Positions 62,003 through 64,000 of a stretch of 64,000 nucleotides of DNA are shown one piece after another. The stretch is from Bacillus sp. BA3 (GTDB lineage Bacteria > Bacillota > Bacilli > Bacillales > DSM-1321). Each line of letters begins with the position of its first letter. Position 1 is the stretch's first letter. Location of the stretch: contig PIZR01000001.1 in NCBI GenBank assembly GCA_002835675.1, forward strand, positions 424,303 through 488,302, read 5' to 3'. A program made the translations under genes and the position numbers. The notes under the pieces were generated by a model. That model did not search any database and had not been told where the DNA came from. It saw only the letters and a program-made list of their open reading frames with translations.

Positions 62003-63989
62003 TAATGAAAAAATCAAATATTTAACCGAAGCGGAACAGCAGGAGTTGTTGGAAAAATATGATCCGGAAGCCGGGACTAGGAAATTAACTGGTGTCTTGG
62101 GCCACATTGCGTTTTTTGGACTCCTGGCTTTTTCGCTATTCCAATTATATACTGCCATTTTTGGTGTTTTTACAGCACAAATCCAACGGACGATACATCT
62201 AGGGTTTGCACTCTCCTTAGTGTTTTTACTATTTCCCGCAAACCGGAAGAAGCGTGAAAAAGGAAAGTTTCAAATTGCCTGGTACGATATCATATTAGCG
62301 ATCCTTAGTATCGGGGTAGGTGCATATTGGCCCTTATTTTTCGAAGATATCGTCATGAATGTAGGACGTTTGGGCGCATTGGATTTTGCCGTTGGTTTAA
62401 TGGCCATTCTCCTGGTTTTGGAGGCAACCAGGCGTGCAGTGGGTCTTCCCATTATGGTCATTGCTTTGATATTCATTTTCTATGGAATTTTTGGACAATA
62501 TATGCCAGGATTCCTCGCGCATCGCGGTTTGACTCTGGAACGGATGGTGCAAACGATGTTCTTCTCGACAGAGGGCATTTTAGGCACTCCGTTAGCGGTG
62601 TCATCGACATTCATCTTCCTATTTTTACTGTTTGGATCCTTTCTAGTCCGAACAGGTGTCGGTCAATACTTCAATGATCTTTCAACCGCCATTGCCGGCA
62701 GAAGGATAGGGGGACCTGCAAAGGTTGCGATTTTTTCCAGTGCTCTTCAAGGGACGATTAGCGGAAGTTCCGTAGCTAATGTTGTCACTTCGGGAGCATT
62801 CACGATACCGATGATGAAAAATCTTGGATATAAGAAGGAATTCGCTGGGGCAGTGGAGGCAGCCGCTTCGACAGGCGGTCAATTGATGCCTCCGGTAATG
62901 GGGGCAGCGGCATTCTTAATGGTTGAGTTCATTGGGAATGGGATAACGTATTGGGATATAGCAAAGGCGGCTGCGATTCCAGCTATCCTTTACTTTTCAG
63001 GAATTTGGATCATGACCCATTTTGAAGCGAAACGACTTGGGCTGCGTGGGTTAACGAAAGAAGAGATGCCAAGTAAAAAGGAAGTGTTCGGCAAATTTTA
63101 TTTACTAATACCGATCCTTGCCATTATTTTATTGCTCATGCTGAATATCACGGTTACACATGCAGCACTGTATTCCATTGCTATCTCGGTTCTTGTAGGT
63201 TTCATAAACAAGGATGTCCGCATGAAATTCATCGATATCATTTATGCATTGGTGGATGGAGCCCGAACGGCACTTGCGGTTGCAGCTGCAACCGCAGCAG
63301 CAGGCATTATTGTAGGAATCGTTACGAAAACTGGATTAGGGCTGAAGCTGGCTAATGGTTTGATCGATTTGTCTGGTGGATATTTGATTCCAACACTGAT
63401 GCTAACTATGGTAGCGGCACTTATATTAGGAATGGGTTCACCTACGACCGCCAATTATGTCATCACATCGACGATTGCAGCACCTGCGATCATTTTGCTT
63501 GGTGTTCCTGATTTATCTGCACATTTATTCGTTTTCTATTTTGGCATTATAGCAGATATTACTCCTCCAGTTGCTTTAGCGGCATTTGCAGCGGCAGGGG
63601 TGGCAGGCGGTGAACCAATAAAAACGGGAATTGAGTCATCAAAACTTGCTATCGCTGCATTTATCATTCCATATATTTTTGTTCTTTCCCCACAAATGCT
63701 GATGATCGATACAACTTGGATGGAGGTTGCCTGGGTTGTACTTACAGCAATGTCAGGCATGATTGCAATTGGGGCGGGTGTTATAGGTTACTGGATGAGG
63801 GGGATGCACTGGTTAGAAAGAGTCCTCGCTATAATCGTTGGTTTACTATTAATCTATCCTGAAACGATATCGGACATCATTGGGGTATCCGCTTTTATCG
63901 TATTACTGGCTTTACAATACCTTTGGAAAAGTGACAATCACGACAGCACCAAAATCTTGGAAAATAACCAAAGCATAGAGAAAAATTGA
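61995..63989 (+). CDS. fused TRAP transporter permease (4TM-12TM)
   Basis: This 664-residue protein joins the small (DctQ-like) and large (DctM-like) TRAP membrane parts, as is usual for TAXI systems. It has about seventeen hydrophobic helices. GTISGSSVANVVTSGAFTIP near residue 253, AAASTGGQLMPPVMGAAAFL near 287 and SPTTANYVITSTIAAPAI near 480 are core DctM motifs. It drives sodium-coupled uptake of the ligand from the binding lipoprotein. GTG start after GGAGTGAAG. It ends just before the end of the window. Confidence 0.92.
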   Translation: MADNEKIKYLTEAEQQELLEKYDPEAGTRKLTGVLGHIAFFGLLAFSLFQLYTAIFGVFTAQIQRTIHLGFALSLVFLLFPANRKKREKGKFQIAWYDIILAILSIGVGAYWPLFFEDIVMNVGRLGALDFAVGLMAILLVLEATRRAVGLPIMVIALIFIFYGIFGQYMPGFLAHRGLTLERMVQTMFFSTEGILGTPLAVSSTFIFLFLLFGSFLVRTGVGQYFNDLSTAIAGRRIGGPAKVAIFSSALQGTISGSSVANVVTSGAFTIPMMKNLGYKKEFAGAVEAAASTGGQLMPPVMGAAAFLMVEFIGNGITYWDIAKAAAIPAILYFSGIWIMTHFEAKRLGLRGLTKEEMPSKKEVFGKFYLLIPILAIILLLMLNITVTHAALYSIAISVLVGFINKDVRMKFIDIIYALVDGARTALAVAAATAAAGIIVGIVTKTGLGLKLANGLIDLSGGYLIPTLMLTMVAALILGMGSPTTANYVITSTIAAPAIILLGVPDLSAHLFVFYFGIIADITPPVALAAFAAAGVAGGEPIKTGIESSKLAIAAFIIPYIFVLSPQMLMIDTTWMEVAWVVLTAMSGMIAIGAGVIGYWMRGMHWLERVLAIIVGLLLIYPETISDIIGVSAFIVLLALQYLWKSDNHDSTKILENNQSIEKN

Positions 63990-64000
63990 GTCTAAGAACA

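Overview
The window looks like the chromosome of a low-GC Gram-positive Bacillaceae species. I recognise clear relatives of Bacillus subtilis proteins: BkdAA/BkdAB, YfiB/YfiC-type ABC exporters, MhqO/MhqN, YcsF-YcsG-YcsI-KipI-KipA, ferredoxin Fer, the YumC ferredoxin reductase and a YjcF-like acetyltransferase. Strong purine-rich ribosome binding sites, frequent TTG/GTG starts and long T-tailed terminators fit this. The mix of catabolic genes suggests a soil Bacillaceae of the Peribacillus/Neobacillus type; the genus is a guess. No rRNA, tRNA, CRISPR array, prophage or insertion sequence was seen.

Layout. 1-5.7 kb: a GNAT acetyltransferase, a MarR regulator with a palindromic operator, and a MarR-led heterodimeric ABC exporter. 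6.1-8.2 kb: an orphan pair of branched-chain 2-oxoacid dehydrogenase E1 subunits. 8.5-15 kb: EamA exporters, an MhqO/MhqN-like quinone-stress pair behind an MhqR-like box, and a MocR regulator divergent from two EamA exporters. 15.2-18 kb: a half-size MFS protein, a membrane-anchored FAD oxidase and TetR. 18.3-19.7 kb: an MFS symporter downstream of a catabolite (cre-like) site.

20-29.5 kb is a hut-like island: an AraC-type regulator with a pseudo-receiver domain, urocanase (hutU), imidazolonepropionase (hutI), a 50-residue protein, an MFS importer, a histidine ammonia-lyase homologue that has lost the Ala-Ser-Gly triad forming the MIO cofactor, and an N-methyl amino acid oxidase (SolA family). 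This is the most promising novel system. It may degrade an N-methylated histidine such as hercynine through a cofactor-free lyase. 29.9-34.6 kb is the 5-oxoprolinase operon (pxpA, ycsG, ycsI, pxpB, pxpC) behind a promoter with operator-like palindromes.

35.3-45.7 kb is a nitrate module: a b-type cytochrome membrane subunit, a Nas/Nap-type molybdopterin nitrate reductase, a four-cluster ferredoxin subunit, a Tat-type Rieske subunit, three small unknown proteins, a NarK transporter fused to a PAS domain, and an NreABC-like set with two histidine kinases, one response regulator and one GAF nitrate receptor. GC-rich palindromes lie upstream of the first gene.

46-53.6 kb holds an IclR regulator, a diaminopentanoate-dehydrogenase-like protein, an MFS transporter, a dihydrodiol-dehydrogenase-like SDR, an alpha/beta hydrolase, ferredoxin and ferredoxin reductase. 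The MFS and SDR promoters share a 20-bp operator. 53.9-58.9 kb is an isoaspartyl dipeptidase and YfcC permease unit with a textbook sigma-54 promoter, divergent from its sigma-54 activator. 59-64 kb is a LysR regulator divergent from a TAXI-type TRAP transporter.
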